Origin: CAYQTE01 sp964420285
GTDB lineage: Bacteria; Planctomycetota; Phycisphaerae; Tepidisphaerales; Tepidisphaeraceae
Length of the DNA stretch: 23,819 bases
Direction of reading: 5' to 3'
Assembly: GCA_964420285.1 (NCBI GenBank)
Contig: CAYQTE010000071.1
Span: 1 to 23,819, forward strand
Shown here: piece by piece, positions 21,747-23,819 of the stretch
Numbering within the stretch: the stretch's first letter is position 1
Layout of the letters: each line of letters starts with the position of its first letter
The notes under the pieces: generated by a model
Told to the model about the DNA's origin: nothing
Databases searched by the model: none
Seen by the model: only the letters and a program-made list of their open reading frames with translations
Made by a program: the position numbers and the translations under genes

Positions 21747-23183
21747 ATGGCCACGCTGACGTTCGATATCGACGCCGTCATCGCCGGGCGGGCTCGGCTG
21801 ACCGAGGCACAGGCGATGGAACTCTTCGCGCATCCGTCGCTGCACGATCTGGGCGACTGGGCATCGGCCATGTCCGATCGCATACACCCCGAGGACTGTC
21901 GCACCTACGTCATCGATCGGAACATCAACTACACCAACGTCTGCACCGCCAAATGCACCTTCTGCGCCTTTCGCCGCGATCACGAGGATGCCGACGCGTA
22001 TACGCTCGATCACGAGGCCATCGGCCGGAAGATCGAGGAACTGGTCGCCATCGGCGGCACGCAGATTCTCATGCAGGGGGGCATGAACGATGCCCTGCCG
22101 ATCGAGTATTACCAGCGGCTGTTGCGCTACATCACCCAGCGATTTCCCGGCGTGCATGTGCATGCGTTCAGCCCGCCGGAATTCGTCGAGTTCGAACGGT
22201 TCTTCAATCTCGACGTTCGCGAGGTGATCCGGCGATTGCGTTCGGCGGGGCTGGCGACAATTCCCGGCGGCGGCGGGGAGATCTTCGCGCCGCGCGTCCG
22301 CCGTCGCATCGGACTGGGCAAATGCACCGGCGACGACTGGCTCCGCGTCATGCGCGTCGCCCACGAAGAGGGCATGAACACGTCGGCGACCATGCTCATC
22401 GGCCACATTGAATTCCTGCGCGAACGCGTCGAGCACATGTCCGCCATTCGCGACATGCAGGATTACGCCTTGGCGCTGGGCCGGGCGGATGATGCGAATT
22501 CGCGGCGGACGATGGACGCGGTGCGTCAGCGGCATCCGGGCGTGTTCGAGAAATCGCCGCTGGTCGATCGGCCGGCCAGGGCCGGTTCGTACACCGCGTT
22601 CATCCATTGGCCGTTCCAGCGCGAGAACACTCCGCTGGGCCGGGCCGATGAATGGGATGAGGCTCGCCACGGCCCGTTCGATGAATCGGCCAACGAGGAC
22701 GTTCTGCGTGGCCGGGTGGTTCGGATGGCGGGGGCGAATCAATATCTGCGCACGCTGGCGATCGCGCGGTTATTTTTGGACAACGTCGCCAGCCTGCAAA
22801 GCAGTTGGGTAACGATGGGTCCGAAGATCGGGCAACTGGCCCTGTTTTTCGGGGCCAACGACATGGGCAGCGTGATGATGGAGGAGAACGTCGTCTCGGC
22901 CGCGGGAACGACGTACAAGCTTAACGAGCGTGAAATCTGCCGTCTGATCCGCGATGCCGGATGGATTCCCGCCCAGCGCGATCAGTATTACCGGGTTCTG
23001 CATCGCCACGACGGCCCGGCCGCTCCCGATCTTCGCCCGCTCGATCATCCGCCGGTTCGCAATGTCCGCCGCCTCGACAAAACCACGGTCGGCAGCGCCC
23101 CCGGCCTGGAAGAATCCCGCGAGGCGGCGGTGCTCCGCCAGCTTCCCATTCTCGGCGGCACCGAATCCGATCCGCCTCGCTGA
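21747..23183 (+). CDS. mqnC: Cyclic dehypoxanthinyl futalosine synthase (radical SAM)
   Basis: Radical SAM enzyme of the futalosine route to menaquinone, cyclising dehypoxanthine futalosine. The 4Fe-4S ligands are C66, C70 and C73 in NVCTAKCTFCAF. Family motifs follow: GGTQILMQGGMN (103-114), HAFSPPEF (139-146), AGLATIPGGGGEIF (167-180), TSATMLIGHIE (212-222), YTAFIHWPFQ (282-291), ARLFLDN (340-346), SSWVTMGPKIGQLAL (352-366) and NDMGSVMMEENVV (371-383). At 478 aa it is about 100 residues longer than usual: apparent inserts at about 240-279 and 299-328 and a tail after 420. MqnE or a CofH-like enzyme is less likely because the QGG and GGGGEI patterns fit MqnC. Confidence 0.9.
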   Translation: MATLTFDIDAVIAGRARLTEAQAMELFAHPSLHDLGDWASAMSDRIHPEDCRTYVIDRNINYTNVCTAKCTFCAFRRDHEDADAYTLDHEAIGRKIEELVAIGGTQILMQGGMNDALPIEYYQRLLRYITQRFPGVHVHAFSPPEFVEFERFFNLDVREVIRRLRSAGLATIPGGGGEIFAPRVRRRIGLGKCTGDDWLRVMRVAHEEGMNTSATMLIGHIEFLRERVEHMSAIRDMQDYALALGRADDANSRRTMDAVRQRHPGVFEKSPLVDRPARAGSYTAFIHWPFQRENTPLGRADEWDEARHGPFDESANEDVLRGRVVRMAGANQYLRTLAIARLFLDNVASLQSSWVTMGPKIGQLALFFGANDMGSVMMEENVVSAAGTTYKLNEREICRLIRDAGWIPAQRDQYYRVLHRHDGPAAPDLRPLDHPPVRNVRRLDKTTVGSAPGLEESREAAVLRQLPILGGTESDPPR

Positions 23184-23225
23184 AATCCACCCCGCTGAAA
23201 TCTCGCTCGACAATGGCACAACCGT

Positions 23226-23231
23226 TACAAT
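23226..23231 (+). promoter_or_regulatory. Candidate -10 for the GYF-RDD gene
   Basis: TACAAT (5 of 6) in the gap after mqnC. TCGACA (5 of 6) at 23207-23212 is only 13 bases upstream, too close for a normal spacer. The leader to ATG 23290 has GAGG. Confidence 0.3.
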
Positions 23232-23289
23232 GTCACCCGTACGGGTATCGCGTGTCGGGCGGTGAGACCGCATTTCAACCGAGGGCAGC

Positions 23290-23695
23290 ATGGCAAACGA
23301 ATGGTTCTATGCGCGGAACAACCAGCAGGCCGGTCCGGTTATGTGGGAGCAGCTTCAACAACTGGCATCCAACGGTGCGTTGACGGGATCGGACATGGTG
23401 TGGACGCAGGGAATGGGCAACTGGGTCGCCGCCGCGACGGTGCCGGGGCTTTTTCCCGCCGCACCGAGTATCGCTCCGTCGCCGACGCCATATGCCGGCG
23501 CGCCTTCGTCGCCCAATACCGTGCCGCTGGGCCCATTGTCCGGGTCTGCGTATGCCGGCGGACAGCAGCAACCGGGTGCTCCCTGGCTCGGATATTATAC
23601 GCCGAACATTTATGCCCCGGGCGCCCAGCCGCACTACGCGGGTTTCTGGATCCGTTTTGTGGCGGCATTCATCGACGGCATGATCTTGTTCGTGG
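23290..23695 (+). pseudogene. GYF-domain/RDD membrane protein gene, interrupted by an IS66-family element
   Basis: The first 55 residues form a GYF_2-type domain (EWFYARNNQQAGPVMWEQLQ, then MVWTQGMGNWVAA). A Pro/Ala/Gly/Tyr-rich linker follows. The protein then enters an RDD membrane domain at YAGFWIRFVAAFIDGMIL (about 117-134) and breaks off after its first half-helix. The remaining 13 residues to the stop at 23736 are encoded by the transposon end starting at 23696. GYF-linker-RDD is a common planctomycete architecture, and full RDD domains need about 100 more residues. GAGG lies about 6 bases before ATG 23290. The rest of the gene should resume beyond the element, outside the window. Confidence 0.75.
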
Positions 23696-23819
23696 GTAAG
23701 CGTTCCGCCGACCCCATCTCCGCGCCGCTGAATTGATCCTGCAACATGGGCACATCAGGAGGTGCTCATGGAAGCCGTGGTCAATGGCAAGGCGGAGATC
23801 TGGCGCCGACGCATCGCGG
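23696..23819 (+). mobile_element. Left end of an IS66-family insertion sequence (continues past window)
   Basis: The sequence from 23696 begins GTAAGCGTTCCGCCGACCCC. IS66-family inverted repeats are known to begin GTAA, and the family makes 8-bp target duplications. The junction falls exactly where the RDD domain breaks. A small ORF with tnpA-like start follows 72 bases in. The predicted target duplication is GTTCGTGG (23688-23695). The right end is not in the window. Confidence 0.7.
23768..23819 (+). CDS. tnpA: IS66 accessory protein TnpA, N-terminal fragment at window edge
   Basis: A perfect AGGAGG (23757-23762) lies 5 bases before ATG 23768. The 17 visible residues, MEAVVNGKAEIWRRRIA, match the start typical of IS66 OrfA/TnpA proteins, where a WRRRI segment precedes a helix-turn-helix. 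The gene is cut by the window end. Confidence 0.6.
   Translation, partial: MEAVVNGKAEIWRRRIA

Overview
The window is a GC-rich stretch of a bacterial chromosome, most likely from a planctomycete of the Phycisphaerae type. The clues are the order of the housekeeping genes, a zinc-ribbon membrane protein with the CGYDLR signature common in Planctomycetota, a DUF2752 protein, a small protein with the TGSWFAHS...LWLDRL pattern, a ThiD2-ThiE fusion, and menaquinone synthesis by the futalosine route (MqnC). This assignment is inference from gene content; there is no rRNA in the window.

Left part (1-7060, all + strand): a structured non-coding stretch, tRNA-Gln(UUG), then a dense information-processing run: a GlmU-type uridylyltransferase lacking its acetyltransferase half, prs, rplY (L25/Ctc), pth, rpsF, ssb, rplI and dnaB. 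It joins two classic clusters (glmU-prs-ctc-pth and rpsF-ssb-rplI-dnaB). rpsR is absent from its usual place between ssb and rplI. A strong intrinsic terminator and an extended -10 promoter separate dnaB from rplI.

Middle part (7060-15000, all - strand): an aldo/keto reductase, an M42-like metallopeptidase, a second aldo/keto reductase, a secreted CE15-type glucuronoyl esterase, a secreted protein with a carboxypeptidase-regulatory-like domain, and an overlapping three-gene operon of DUF2752 membrane protein and two related lipoproteins.

Right part (15000-23819, mixed strands): two small conserved-looking proteins facing each other across a hairpin, a GtrB/DPM1-like glycosyltransferase coupled to a SAM methyltransferase, a zinc-ribbon membrane protein flanked by inverted copies of an intergenic repeat, ThiD2-ThiE, a secreted alpha/beta hydrolase preceded by a short coupled ORF, a two-ACT-domain GcvR-like protein, MqnC, and a GYF-RDD membrane protein cut by the left end of an IS66-family element running off the window.

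The most striking signal is regulatory. Outside the ribosomal cluster, many genes carry a -10-like hexamer only 7-8 bases before the start codon and no Shine-Dalgarno, often with a -35-like hexamer 17 bases further up. This implies leaderless mRNAs as a common mode here. Two adjacent unrelated secreted-protein genes share, without gaps, the same promoter plus signal-peptide segment, suggesting duplication of a 5' expression/export module.
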